A DNA stretch of 64,000 nucleotides from Ashinkailepas kermadecensis (Eukaryota > Arthropoda > Thecostraca > Neolepadidae), in the NCBI GenBank assembly GCA_034440615.1, contig JAOTOM010001571.1, forward strand, positions 1 to 64,000, read 5' to 3'. This document shows positions 21,967-32,832 of this stretch, one piece after another (position 1 is the stretch's first letter; every line of letters begins with the position of its first letter). The translations under genes were made by a program, and so were the position numbers. Below the pieces are notes generated by a model. It did no database searches, had not been told where the DNA came from, and saw only the letters and a list, made by a program, of their open reading frames with translations.

Positions 21967-24900
21967 GTGAGGGTCGTCAGACGGCGCGCGGCGCCGCCGG
22001 GGTCCGGCCGCCAGCCGTGTCCGGGATCGGCGCATGGTTGCCGTGCCGCGCTCGCCGTCATTGTTTAGGCGGTGCTGCACTGCATTTCGTGCCGACGGCG
22101 GTAACGGGCGGTGGCGCGGGTGCGTTCGCCGGCCGGCACCTGTCGGGTCGGTGGTGCGTCATTTGCCGGGTCCGTGACGACACGCGGCGGCCCGCACCGC
22201 GGCGCCGGCTGGGTGGCCGGCAGCGGGTTACCGGGCTCGGTCGCGGCCACGGGTCCTGGCCGCGCGGTCTGGCCATCACAGCACTCGCCTGCTAATCGAT
22301 GCTCGCTGAATGGCTGGCTCGTGATCCGATAGGATTGCTGTAGGATTGATATTTACAGCCCTTGCTGGCAGCTGTTCTTGGTTTACCTGTGATGTGACCT
22401 GTGACCTGTGACCTTGGTTGCTTGTGGTCGCTTCGGAAAGTAAATGTTCCGTTATTTATGGGTTTGGCAGCTAGTGGTCTGCATGTCATGGGTTAGTGAC
22501 CTGTTTGTGATACCTTATGATATGCTGATGGCTGTGGTCTGTCTTTGACACTCTGACACTCGGTGACACTTGACACTTGACACTCGGTGACACTGTATTA
22601 GGTTTGTGACATGCTTGGGATATTGTGTAGCTTGTGGATAATTTATGTTTCATCATTGGGTATGGATGGATTAGATCCACATTCTGTATGCAATTTTGCA
22701 TGACATGTCCTTATTGGGTGTTGCATCTAAAATGCACCTGGAATCTCAAATGCTGACATGATATTTCTTGCTGGATGGTTCCTGGTCCGTGGAGTGTAGT
22801 GATCGTCCGTGTTCTGGTGGTGACTGTCCATGGTCCAGTGGTGACGGTCCGTAGTCCGGTGGTGACGGTCCATGGTCCTGGGTAGGCGTGAGTGGCCTGT
22901 GGTGACCTTCAGTGGACCAGGCCTGACAGTTCCCGCCCCTCTGCAGGGTGTGGAGCTACACTACGCGCAGTCGCTGCCGACAGCGCCGTCCAGCGGCGGA
23001 CTGACGTTCCTGCTGCTGCACGGAGCTCGCTTCTCGTCTGCCACCTGGCGGGGAATCAAGACACTGCGCACTTTGGCCGCCCTTGGATACAGAGCTGTTG
23101 CCATTGACCTGCCCGGTGGTAAGTCCAAAGTCAAATTGAGCGAACATCTTGGGGAGGGAGGCGGTCTTGGGGACCAACCGAGTGCTGAGTAGGAACCAAA
23201 AATGTAGCAAATAAAAACTCTTTGATTTGGAGGATGCAAGACTAAGCGTGGGTGTCGCCACGGGTCTGAGATAAAGGGGACGACGCAGTTCTAACGTAGA
23301 TTCTTTCCACGCATGTCGTGGGCGTAATGTTAATAAAGAAGATTTGAATAAAGATATTATTAATCAAATCTCCATAAAGATTTGATTGGCACGTCCCATA
23401 TCCTCTGCAGTGACCCGCCCATGAAATAAGGATGTCGTAAAAATACTGTTTGAATAAAGTGATCGTGGAAATAACTATCATCACAGAAAGCTATGTTTCC
23501 GTAAAACTCGGTGATCGTGGGGAGGAGTAGTATGGGATGAATTGTTTGGGTCCTTGGATTCACCATTGGGCAAGCAGCACGGTTTATGCGCTTGCCGCAG
23601 TGGTTTGCATAGACGACAAAAATATAACTGACCGTAAGTGAAGAGATGTCCATTTGTTGATACCAGCTTAATCTGACTTCTGCCTCAATGTGGAACAGAG
23701 AAATGTCACGTGCTTGTGTGTCCAAACCCACATCTTTCGATGTGCGTACCGAACGTCGATGTAGGTCGCATGACTGGAAGCTCGCTCGATCCCAATCTCA
23801 TCTGTCCTGTGTAAGCTTCCCGTAGGATATGACCGAAACACGTATCAACCTTATGGCAACGAGGTCTATTGCAGAGGCCGCATGTTGACTACGAATTTCC
23901 TCCTTTCAGTTGGCTGTAATTGCTCCATATGCTACGAATTCTGAACGATCCGAGAACTACGAACTCAACTTTCAGCCTCGTGCTGTGCAGAGGATCCAGT
24001 AGTGTATTTCAGGCAATCAATTTTGTCATGTCATCAAAAGTATGCTTATTATAACAAAATAACAGAAAGGTAGAGGGCAAAAGGAAGCAAAGGTCATCGG
24101 TCTTTTGACCGAACCTGAACATATGCTCTGCTGCCTTGGCCCTGCTGAGTCGGTTTCTGTGTCCGCCACTGGCTGGAGCTGGCCGACAGGCAGAATGGCT
24201 CCCTTCCAAGGGCGTCGCCACCACTCTGTTCGAGATCCGGACTCCAGCTTGGGTAGGAGACTGCCACGATCTTACTCCTCTGATATAGCAATCGTTCTTG
24301 TGCCCCTGAGGTTCGATCCCACTTAGAAAGGCGGCGACGCTCGCGCTCCCTTCCCCCGACTGTACACTGTGAGTTGGGCCGGTCCATAACCGTGGGCACC
24401 CTGTGTCGCAGGGTTCTCCAACTCGAAGAGCCGCGGCCGCCTGTCTGCGGGCGTCAGCAAAGCCGACTTCTTGTCGGTGGTGGTGCGGAAGCTGTCGCTG
24501 TCCAACCGGGTGGTGCTGGTGTCGCCGTCCGCTTCTGGCGAGTTCTCGGTGCCGCTGCTGATCCAGCAGCCCGACTGGCTGGTCGGATACGTGCCGGTCG
24601 CGCCGGTCGGCACGCACCGGCTGACTGCCGAGCTGGCACGCGACATCCAGGCGAGTCTCCCGGCGGATGGTGGCCGCCCAGGCTGGTGCCCCTCGTGGTC
24701 AGCGTCTGGTTCAGTGTCCCCCGGTGGATGGTGGCCGCCCAGGCTGATGCCCCTCGTGGTCAGCGTCTGGTTCAGTGTCCCCCCGGTGGATGGTGGCCGC
24801 CCAGGCTGGTGCCCCTCGTGGTCAGTCACTCGGTGGATGGTAGCCGCCCAGGCTGGTGCCCCTCGTGGTCAAAGCCACTCGGTGGATGGTGACCGCCCAG

Positions 24901-26288
24901 GCTGGTGCCCCTCGTGGTCAAGGTTACTCGGTGGATGGTGACTGCCCAGGCTGGTGCCCCTCGTGGTCAACGTCTAGTTCAGTGTCCCCCGGTGGATGGT
25001 GGCCGCCCAGGCTGGTGCCCCTCGTGGTCAGTCACTCGGTGGATGGTGACTGCCCAGGCTGGTGCCCCTCGTCGTCAGCGTCTGGTTAAGTGTCCACCGG
25101 TGGATGGTCGTCCCTGCATGGGCTCTTATCGTACTTGAAGGCTCTACCAGGACTTTCACGGGGCTGTGCTGGCCTGAGACTATGAGGGTTTATTTAAGTT
25201 AAGACCGTAAGGATCGCACAGAGACCTGCATGGTCATGTGGTTCGTCGAATTGAAGAAGGCCTTCAGGCATGAAAAGTCCCGGTTAATCATTAGCAATTT
25301 TTAAAATGTGTACAGTTTGTTTCAGAAGGATACCTCTAGGTCTCGGAGACACCCTTTCCGGCTCAAAATTGGCTATCTTATTGCATGTATGGCCTCTCCC
25401 AAGCCATAGAATTACGTCCCAAGTACAAAGTAGGCGTTATTGCCGGCGAAGCTCATGTTTGCAATCCATTAAATCTGGTAATGCGTTTGCACTATCAACT
25501 TTGTGGCTTTCAAACCCACCGATAAATGAGAGCGTTATCCTTTTCGCTCTCCGTCTATGGAAGCTGGTCGTACTGGTGGCACTTAAATTTAACTCTGGGC
25601 GCAACCAACTCCGAAATCGGTGGTATATCGAAATCGCCAGAAGTTGACGCACTGACGCAGCTTGCCGATGCCACTAGGTGCATGTGACAGTAAGCACCGC
25701 CATATGACAATGGTATGGGCAATGGCGCAACCAGGAGAGGATTAATAGGACAATAGCCGCCCGCCGTCGTTCCGGCCGGGCCCATTTTAAGCACGCGAAG
25801 CGCGCCGAAAATGGCTTTGGTTGAGCTCGATGGAGAGGTCCCGAAAGTTTGAGGGCCCAGTTTGGAACAGGAGGGGCTCCGGGAACTGGAGAGGCCCCTT
25901 GACGCCAGAGTGGTACTTGAAGCTCGAGGGGTCCATTGAGCAAGGCGAACTCACAAATAATTCACCCCCGTCGTAGAGTTGCTGGTTGCGCCTCTGGGTG
26001 CAGATGATCATCTAGTGATGTGTTAGCCGGCTCGCCTGTCGATCGGTACGCCCTCCAGTGACTGTGTCTGACGTGGCCTGGCCGGCGCAGGTTCCCACCG
26101 CGATCGTGTACGGCTCGAACGACCACGGCCTCGGCGCCAGCTCGCTGCCCGCGCTCTTGGCTCTGCCGCGGTCTATGGTGGCGGTGATACCCGACGGCAA
26201 CCACCCGGCCTACCTGGACGACCCGGCTCTGTGGCACCTCATCCTCTACAACTTCGCCGGCAGTCTGGACCAGCCTGGCCACGTGTGA
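21706..26288 (+). CDS. ABHD14: ABHD14-type alpha/beta hydrolase, four recognised coding exons
   Basis: Exons 21706-21966, 22947-23118, 24412-24650 and 26091-26288 join in phase (0, 0, 1, 0) to 289 codons plus TGA. Landmarks are the oxyanion-side LLLHGARFSSATW, then GYRAVAIDLPG, the nucleophile elbow SPSASG (Ser in an SxSxSG setting typical of ABHD14), the acid loop IVYGSND, and the catalytic His in DGNHPAYLD. An in-frame ATG at 21934 with context AAGATGG would give 213 aa starting MAVTSGQVSVQ. That is close to the ~210 aa of vertebrate ABHD14B, which has been reported to act as a lysine deacetylase. Longer in-frame coding sequence upstream suggests an N-terminal extension and at least one missing 5' exon. 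A versus B orthology is not resolved. Confidence 0.93.
22535..22905. repeat. Short tandem repeats in ABHD14 intron
   Basis: TGACACT / ACTCGGTGACACT units at about 22545-22595. Imperfect GGTGGTGACGGTCCATGGTCC-like units occur at about 22780-22885. All lie within the first recognised intron. Confidence 0.75.
22947..23118 (+). CDS. ABHD14: ABHD14-type gene, second recognised coding exon
   Basis: The acceptor is CCCCTCTGCAG before 22947 and the donor is GGTG|GTAAGT after 23118. The exon encodes GVELHYAQSLP, then the beta-strand LTFLLLHGARFSSATW and GYRAVAIDLPG, the region forming the oxyanion hole and the strand before the lid. It ends in phase 1. An AATAAA at 23211-23216, ~90 bp into the intron, could act as an intronic poly(A) signal (inference). 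Confidence 0.95.
23119..24411. other. ABHD14 intron (phase 1), no nested gene seen
   Basis: GT-AG intron of 1293 bp. Small ORFs on both strands have no recognisable domain. CAAGGGCGTCGCCACC near 24207 resembles the hAT-like termini elsewhere in the window, but no partner end was found. Confidence 0.7.
24412..24650 (+). CDS. ABHD14: ABHD14-type gene, third recognised coding exon (nucleophile exon)
   Basis: The acceptor is GTGTCGCAG before 24412. The exon encodes FSNSKSRGRLSAG, then RVVLVSPSASGEFSVPLLI with the nucleophile Ser motif, and GYVPVAPVGTHRL. It ends ...RDIQ exactly where the family alignment continues with VPTAIVYG in the next exon. The junction is CATCCAG|GCGAGT, a GC donor of otherwise good consensus. 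No GT donor nearby keeps both phase and alignment. Confidence 0.92.
24655..25105. repeat. Variable-length minisatellite at the ABHD14 intron start
   Basis: About eight units built on GGTGGATGGTGGCCGCCCAG and GCTGGTGCCCCTCGTGGTCA, some with an added GCGTCTGGTTCAGTGTCCCC. It begins within ten bases of the GC splice donor. Apparent ORFs in several frames follow from the repeat. Confidence 0.92.
25720..25996. mobile_element. Candidate hAT-like MITE in ABHD14 intron
   Basis: The ends read CAATGGCGCAACCAGG (25720-25735) and, as complement at 25982-25996, CAGAGGCGCAACCAG, giving inverted termini with the CAnnGGCG look of hAT elements. The adjacent 8-mers (GGTATGGG and GGTGCAGA) match only partly, so a target duplication is not demonstrated. 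There is no coding content. Confidence 0.45.
26091..26288 (+). CDS. ABHD14: ABHD14-type gene, last coding exon
   Basis: The acceptor is GCCGGCGCAG before 26091. It encodes VPTAIVYGSNDHGLGASS with the acid-loop Asp, MVAVIPDGNHPAYLDDP with the catalytic His, LWHLILYNFAGSL, and a stop at 26286-26288. Length and motif spacing match the C-terminus of ABHD14 proteins. Confidence 0.95.
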   Translation, partial: VPTAIVYGSNDHGLGASSLPALLALPRSMVAVIPDGNHPAYLDDPALWHLILYNFAGSLDQPGHV

Positions 26289-26294
26289 TTCGCC

Positions 26295-26575
26295 CGCTCA
26301 GATCGCGTGCTTGCTGGCCTTCGTCGGGCCGACCAGTGGGCCTGGATCAGATCGAACCGGGATCAGGCCGGTTGGTGCGATCCCCTGTCAGACCGGTCCG
26401 GCGTGATCCCGTATCAGACCGGCTGGTGTGATTCACTGGGATGGAATCGGTTGGTGTGATCCCTATCATACCGGTCAGGCATGATCCCCCATCAGACCGG
26501 CTGGTGTGATCCATTGAGATCGGACCGATTGGTGTGATCCTTCATCAGACCGATCAGGTGTGATCCCGAGACCAA
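26295..26575. repeat. Degenerate ~30-bp tandem repeat after the ABHD14 stop
   Basis: Units combine ATCAGACCGGYTGGTGTGAT and ATCCCYNATCA with many variants. The array starts just after the stop codon and probably lies in the 3' UTR or immediate downstream region. Confidence 0.8.
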
Positions 26576-26579
26576 CCCG

Positions 26580-28470
26580 TGGTGGTCGGGATGGCCGGGA
26601 ACGTGACACGTGTGACTCGCACAACCAAACTAGGCAACTCCGGTGTGAGGAGAATATCTGCGGCAAACCGGCTCGAAAGGCGATGATATTGCTTAGGACG
26701 ACTACATAGAGTATAGAGCAACCGACTGTGGGAAGTGTTCCATGCGTACAACTGCTAGATGATGGAAACAATTGTTTGGATTAAATGTGGGAAAAGTGAT
26801 GTGCCCACCCAGGAGACGTCTTGGTCATCACATGTATGCCAGTTGACGTGTGTTTTGTACACCGATTTGTGCCGCTTCTACCAGCAATATATTATGTTGG
26901 TCGTATTTCGCGAGGCAGGCTCCAGAAACTTGCTCACTTAGCAATCTTGTAGCGACCGCTGTGATGCTCTCTTCATTTTCATAGTTTTTTTTTGCATGGG
27001 GCGCCGGCCTCCGGGCGACGGTTTGTGCCGTGAGCGTCAGCTTGAACAGTGCACAATCGCTGGATCAGAGCAGTGCGGTCCTGACTGAAGCTGGGACAAG
27101 TATCCATCGGCTTCATCAGCCAGACGTACAAACTGTTCTCGAGCGTCACATGCCCGATGCAAGCCATCGAAATATGTCGCACATCCCAACTTGCGTGAGC
27201 TTCTTTCCATGAATACACGCACAATTCGGATGATTCTGTCTGTTGGTATAGAGGTACCCTCACCTTTACATTCGTGAAGAAAAAATCCTTGTGCCACCGC
27301 TAGGTTGTCGAAATTGTCATCAATAAGTTGCTGCTTCTCCGTACCCTCGATGAAAGCTCTGACAACTCACCTGAATTTGAATCTCCACTACCTACCTCTC
27401 TGTATAAATCCATGGCGAAACCTTCATGCTTTTTCTCAGATAGGCAAGTTATCGCTCTGCCTTCCCGTTTCCATACAGCAAGTGCACTGCCCAGTTTCGA
27501 TGCACGTGATACATACGTTTCTCGCTCACAAAAATAACTGCTCGACGGTAAGCAACATGCACTTGCTCAACGCCCTTAAACTTCACGTACTGTTGTGAGA
27601 GCTCTGCATAAGCGTAATGATAAAAACAATGACGGTATGATGCAGACTCTTCGGTGTTTGCGGCTGCGAGGGTGTCACAATTTAGAAATTTAAATTTTCC
27701 ACAAGGCTGTCGCATTTGAGATGCGAAAATTATAATTGAAGCACATGACTCGTTTTTAAGTTGTCGACCCGTTATGGAATTGTATTGGGGACATTGCAAT
27801 ACAAATATATGCTTCTGTTATTTGTCATCATATTCTAACTCTCATAAGTGTTCCGTTGGTTATCCAAGGGAGTCTCCGTTCTCGGCAGCAACCTGCCACA
27901 AACAGACGGCGGTAGGAGTGCTGACCTGTTCTGCGAGTGTGCAGCTTTTGCAGCACTCTCAACAGCACTGTTTACTGTTCAAATGTTTCGATTAGGAAAC
28001 AAATATATTCACTCTAAGATCGTTCGGCTGGCTTTTGAACATTGCACCAGCCGCAAGTAAAATTTATTTTGCATCGCTCATTGCGGGGACATTTCATGCA
28101 AATGCCATTATTTGTGTCGCGCCGCGTGTTAGGGAATATAGGTGGGCTCTGTGATGAGTGCACGGTCAAGTGTTCTTCAGTGTTAAATACAATACCTGCA
28201 TGAGGCTTGTAAGAGTTCCGTGCCTTTTCGCAGGGCACTGGCGAATCCAAGGGCATTCGAGTCGTGGCCCACCCAGTCAGCCCGGAATGTGGGACCAACA
28301 TCTTTTGGCTCCTACTTAGGCTGATAGCCTGGGTTTACTGGCGCAAGGCAACTTTGGCCTAGGAAGCGTGAGATGGATGGTAGAGAAAGTCCGTTTTTAA
28401 AGGAAAACAACAAATTTTGCAAAGCAGGTGTGCAGATAAATTACGGAATGAACGTTTACCCTTCACTCCC
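26580..28470. other. No gene confidently recognised; possible decayed coding
   Basis: Between 26980 and 27540 several frames on both strands look protein-like without any family I recognise: minus 26979-27263, minus 27037-27297, plus 27328-27537. A strong donor-like CAG|GTGAGT lies on the minus strand at about 27370. This may be a decayed mobile-element ORF or an unrecognised exon. Confidence 0.3.
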
Positions 28471-28472
28471 AA

Positions 28473-28560
28473 CCAAGGGCGTCGCCACCGGGGGGGCAGG
28501 GGGCAGTCGCCCCCCTGCCGTGAAACTGGGGGCGCCGCCCCCCTGAAATTTGAGGAGGCC
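28473..28560. other. hAT-like terminus candidate
   Basis: CAAGGGCGTCGCCACCGG at 28473 resembles the CAGTGGCGTCGCCACG terminus of the elements at 36122 and 62738. G- and C-runs follow (TCGCCCCCCTGCC, then GGGGGCGCCGCCCCC), forming a strong local inverted repeat. The partner end was not found. Confidence 0.35.
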
Positions 28561-28689
28561 CCTATCCGCAAATGCACAGCAAAAAAGGTGAGCAAGGAGG
28601 CCGACGGGACAGAATAGCATGCTGTCAATGAGGCCTCAAGACTGACGAGGCCACCAAGAAATATAATCAGGTCTCTATAAGAGCGTAGA

Positions 28690-30236
28690 ACAGAGATTGG
28701 GAGGAGGCCCCCAGGACGAAAAGGAGGCCCCCAGGACGAAAAGGAGGCCCCCAGGACGAAAAGGAGGCTCCCAGGACGAAAAAGGAGGCCCCCAGGACGA
28801 AAGACGCAGTCCATGCGCCCCTACACTCCAACAATCAACCAGCCAACCCCAGGACGAAAAAGATGCACCAAAGGACGAAAAGAATGCCCCCAAGACGTAG
28901 AACAGAGATTTGGATGAGGTCCCCAGGACGAAAATGAGGCCCCCAGGGAGAAAAGCAGGCCCCTAAGACGTAGAACAGAGATTGTGAGGTGGCCCCCGCG
29001 ACGAAAAGGAGGCCCCCAGGACGAAAAGGATGCCCCAGAACGCAAAGGAATCCCCCAAGACGTAGAACAGAGATTGGGATGAGGTCCCCAGGACGAAAAA
29101 GGAGGCCCCCAGGACGAAAAGGAGGCCACCAGGACGAAAAAGGAGGCCCCTAAGACGTAGAACAGAGATTGTGAGGTGGCCCCCAGGACGAAAAGGAGGC
29201 CCCCAGGACGAAAAGGATGCCCCCAGGACGAAAAGGATGCCCCAGAACGCAAAGGAAGCCCCCAATACGTAGAACAGAGATTGGGAGGAGGCCCCCCAGG
29301 ACTAAAAAAGGAGGCCCCAGGACGAAAAGGCGGCACCTAGAACGAAAAGGATGCACCCAAGGACGAAAAGGAGGCCCCAAGACGTAGAACAGAGATTGGG
29401 AGGAGGCCCCCCAGGACGAAAAGGAGGCCCCCCCGGGACGAAAAGGAGGCCCCCGGGACGAAAAAGGAGGCCCCAGGACGAAAGGGAGGCACCAAGACGT
29501 AGAACACAGATTGGGAGGATGCCCCCAGGACGAAAAGGAGACCCCAGGACGAAAAAGATGCACCAAAAAACGAAAAGGAGGCCCCAAGACGTAGAACAGA
29601 GATTGGGAGGAGGCCCCCAGGACGAAAAGGAGGCCCCCCGGGACGAAAAGGAGGCCCCAGGACGAAAAGGAAGGCACCAAGACGTAGAACAGTGATTGGG
29701 AGGAGGCCCCCAGGACGAAAAGGAGGCCCCTAAGACGTAGAACAGAGATTGTGAGGTGGCCCCCACGACGAAAAGGAGGCCCCCAGGACGAAAAGGATGC
29801 CCCAGAACGCAAAGGAATCCCCCAAGACGTAGAACAGAGATTGGGATGAGGTCCCCAGGACGAAAAGGAGGCCCCCAGGACGAAAAGGAGGCCACCAGGA
29901 CGAAAAAGGAGGCCCCTAATACGTAGAACAGAGATTGTGAGGTGGCCCCCAGGACGAAAAGGAGGCCCCCAGGACGAAAAGGATGCCCCCAGGACGAAAA
30001 GGATGCCCCAGAACGGAAAGGAAGCCCCCAATACGTAGAACAGAGATTGGGAGGAGGCCCCCAGGACTAAAAGTAGGCCCCAGGACGAAAAGGAGGCACC
30101 TAGAACGAAAAGGATGCAGCCAAGGACGAAAAGGAGGCCCCTAAGACGTAGAACAGAGATAGGAAGGTAGCCCCCAGGACGAAAAAGGAGGCCCCAGAAC
30201 GAGAAGGAGACCCCAGCACGAAAAGGAGGCCCTCAG
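28690..30236. repeat. ~20-bp GA-rich minisatellite with ~768-bp higher-order repeat
   Basis: The basic unit is AGGCCCCCAGGACGAAAAGG, interspersed with GACGTAGAACAGAGATTGGG spacers every few units. Segments recur about 768 bp apart: GATTGTGAGGTGGCCCCC at ~28979 and ~29748, and GATTGGGAGGAGGCCCCC followed by AGGACTAAAA at ~29279 and ~30046. This indicates a tandem segmental duplication of the array. Long minus-strand ORFs (up to 293 codons of SSWGPPFRPGG-type repeats) are artefacts. Confidence 0.92.
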
Positions 30237-30870
30237 GACGGAAAGGATGCCACCGAGACGGGCAAGAAGCCACCAAGGTTAGACGAAAAGGCTTCCGATG
30301 GGTGGCAGGATATTCTTAAGTTGGATATTCTTAAGTTGGAAAATGAGGCCCCCAAGACGGAAGAGGATGCCCCTGCAATATAAAATTAAGACCTGATAGG
30401 GGAGACTTCTCCGGACGCAATAGGGGCCCCAAGACGGATAAGAAGGTCTCCGCAGGAATGAGAGAAGGCCACCGAGACCAGCCAGATGAGGACCATATTT
30501 CGGAAGAGGAGGAACCTGGAAGAGAAAATCTAGGACTAGGACGCAAAAGCACCCTGCTCAGGACGGAAAGGATGCCACCGAGACGGGCAAGAAGCCACCC
30601 AGGTTAGACGAAAAGGCTTCCGTTGGGCGGCAGGATATTCTTAAGTTGGAAAACGAGGCCCCCAAGACGGAAGAGGATGCCCCTGCAATATAAAATTAAG
30701 ACCTGATAGGGGAGACTTCTCCGGACGCAATAGGGGCCCCAAGACGGATAAGAAGGTCTCCGCAGGAATGAGAGAAGGCCACCGAGACCAACCAGATGAG
30801 GCAGATATTTTGGAAGAGGAGGAACCTGGAAGAGAAAATCTAGGACTAGGACGCAAAAGCGCCCTGCTAA
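30237..30870. repeat. Tandem duplication, ~323-bp unit
   Basis: The block from GGACGGAAAGGATGCCACC through GCTTCCG, GATATTCTTAAGTTGG and TCTAGGACTAGGACGC appears at about 30237-30556 and again at about 30560-30868. The first copy has GATATTCTTAAGTTG doubled (30309-30338). Confidence 0.9.
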
Positions 30871-31965
30871 GAGGATAATGAGGCTCCAGACACAGATAAG
30901 GAGGCCCCCCATGACGTGAGAGGAGGCCCCTAATTTGAAAAAGGAGTCACCTAGGAGAGGGTAGGAGTCCTCAGAAATCAAGAGAGTGTCAAAAGTGGCA
31001 CGGAGGCAACCAGGATTGCAAAAGAGGCTCCAACACCGGAAAGGAGGCCCCAGAATATGAGAGGAGGCCCTAAGAGGGAAAAGGAAGCCATTGGATATGA
31101 GATGAGGTTTCGGAGACGCAAAAGCAGGCCCCAAACGGGTGAGGTTCCACCGAGATAGAAAATGATGATCCAGAGACGTGGCAGGAGGCACCTAATTCGG
31201 AAGAGAACGGCACAAGATTGGAAATGAGACCCCATGATGAACGAGGAGGCCCCTAAAATAGGAGAGAAAGGCCATTGGATACGAGAGATGGCTCCCAAGC
31301 GGAAAAGAGGGCTCGAAGACGGATAAGAAGGTCCCCGGGAAATAACAAGGCCACTAAGATAGGAAAGGTTGCCAGTAATTTGGCAGAGGAGGCGCCTGGG
31401 AGAGAAGAGGAGTCCACCAGAAGATAAGAGACCACCCCTAAGATGGGTAAAGATCGAATCCAGAGCGCAGAGCAAGAGAACGCAGAGCAGGAGGCCCCCA
31501 AGACGTGAGAGGAGGACCCTAATTTGAAAAAGTAGGCCTCTAGAAGAGAAATGAGGAACCTGCCGGACTCGAGAAGGAGTAGGTCTCCAGGACCAAATGA
31601 GGACCCGAAGACTGGAAAGAGTTCCCAGGGAATGAGAGGAGGCCCTTAGGATGGGAGTGATAGCAGGTATGGAAGGAGGTGAGGTTTCCAAAATTGAAGA
31701 TCCCTCAAGACGGGTAAGGCTTTGCCAGGATAAAGGAGGAGGCACACGAGGCGTGGCAAGAGGCCCCTAATTTGGCAGAGAATGCCCCTCGAAGATGAGA
31801 GGAAGCCCCATGCCATGTTAAAGGGGCCCCAGAATGCAAGAGGAGGCCCTCCAAGACGGGAGAGGAGGGTAGGACACACAAGGAGACATCGAAAACCGGT
31901 AAAAAGGCTCTAGGAAATGAGACGACGCGACAGGAGGCCTAAAATTTGCAAGAAGAACCCCCTAA
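30871..31965. repeat. Strongly diverged AGGAGGCCCC-type repeats
   Basis: Irregular ~20-30-bp modules (GAGGAGGCCCCTAA, GAAAAGGAGGC and similar) continue the neighbouring minisatellite with heavy divergence. Minus-strand ORFs of up to 255 codons arise because the repeats seldom create stops on that strand. Confidence 0.7.
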
Positions 31966-32830
31966 GAAGTAATAAGAGTCGAGTCTGGGTATTTTAAAAT
32001 CACGATATGGGTCCCAAAAGACACGGCCGGGGCCCCCGCAAATTACGCTGAGCCTGGGGTACCAAAAATTCACGCCCGGACCACGAAAATCATGCCAGGG
32101 GCACAACAGGTCGTACCGTGCCCCAACAGTCTCATTGGGACCAAAACAAATGAAGCCGGAGCAACGAAGAACAATCCGGACATGGATAATCACTCTGGGG
32201 GCCCAACAATGACGCCAAAAGCCTCCAAAACGCATTGGACCCCCAAAAAGTGTCGAGACCGCTATAGCTCGCGCTAGGGATCCAAGAAAATAACGTCGGG
32301 GCCCAAAAGATCACATTGGACCCAAAAAGTCGCGACGCAGCCCTTGAAAATCACACTGGAGGCCCAGAAGGTCGCGCCGGGGCCCTAAAAGTTGCAGCTG
32401 CCCTCAAAATCAATTTTAACCGGAATGTCACTCTGGGACAAAAAAAACTCCTTCAGTGGCCGCAGTGCTATATCAAAGGGGCAAATGCCCCCTCCATCCT
32501 GAGAGGGATAAGCTCCCAAGAATCATGTCGGGGCCTCAAAAATCGCGCTGGTGCCACCAAAATTCGCGTCGGTCCACCAGAATTCGCGTATGGGTCTCCA
32601 AATAAATACGGCGAGCCCCGGAAAACTCGCTCCGAGGCCCGAAAAATTGCGACAGGAACCGCCAAAATGGCGTTGGGGCCACAGCTAAATACAACGCATC
32701 GCACAAACTCGAACCGGGCTCCCCAAATATCGCGCTTGGGACCCACAATTCCCATCGGTAGTCCCGTCGAGGCTCTAAAAAAATGCCGTCTAGGGCCACA
32801 CGTAAGCACAGTGTGACCACAAACACAAAC
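31966..32830. repeat. Degenerate ~27-bp GGGCCCAAAAATCGCGC repeats
   Basis: Modules such as GGGGCCCAAAAGATCACA, GGGCCTCAAAAATCGCGC and GGGCCACAGCTAAATAC succeed each other at irregular spacing. No gene is supported. Confidence 0.6.
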
Positions 32831-32832
32831 AC

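Noticed and set aside
28690..31960. Long minus-strand ORFs (up to 293 codons) rich in SSWGPPFRPGG
   Set aside because: The minisatellite unit has no stop on that strand; copies shift frame and decay freely, which argues against selection on a protein.
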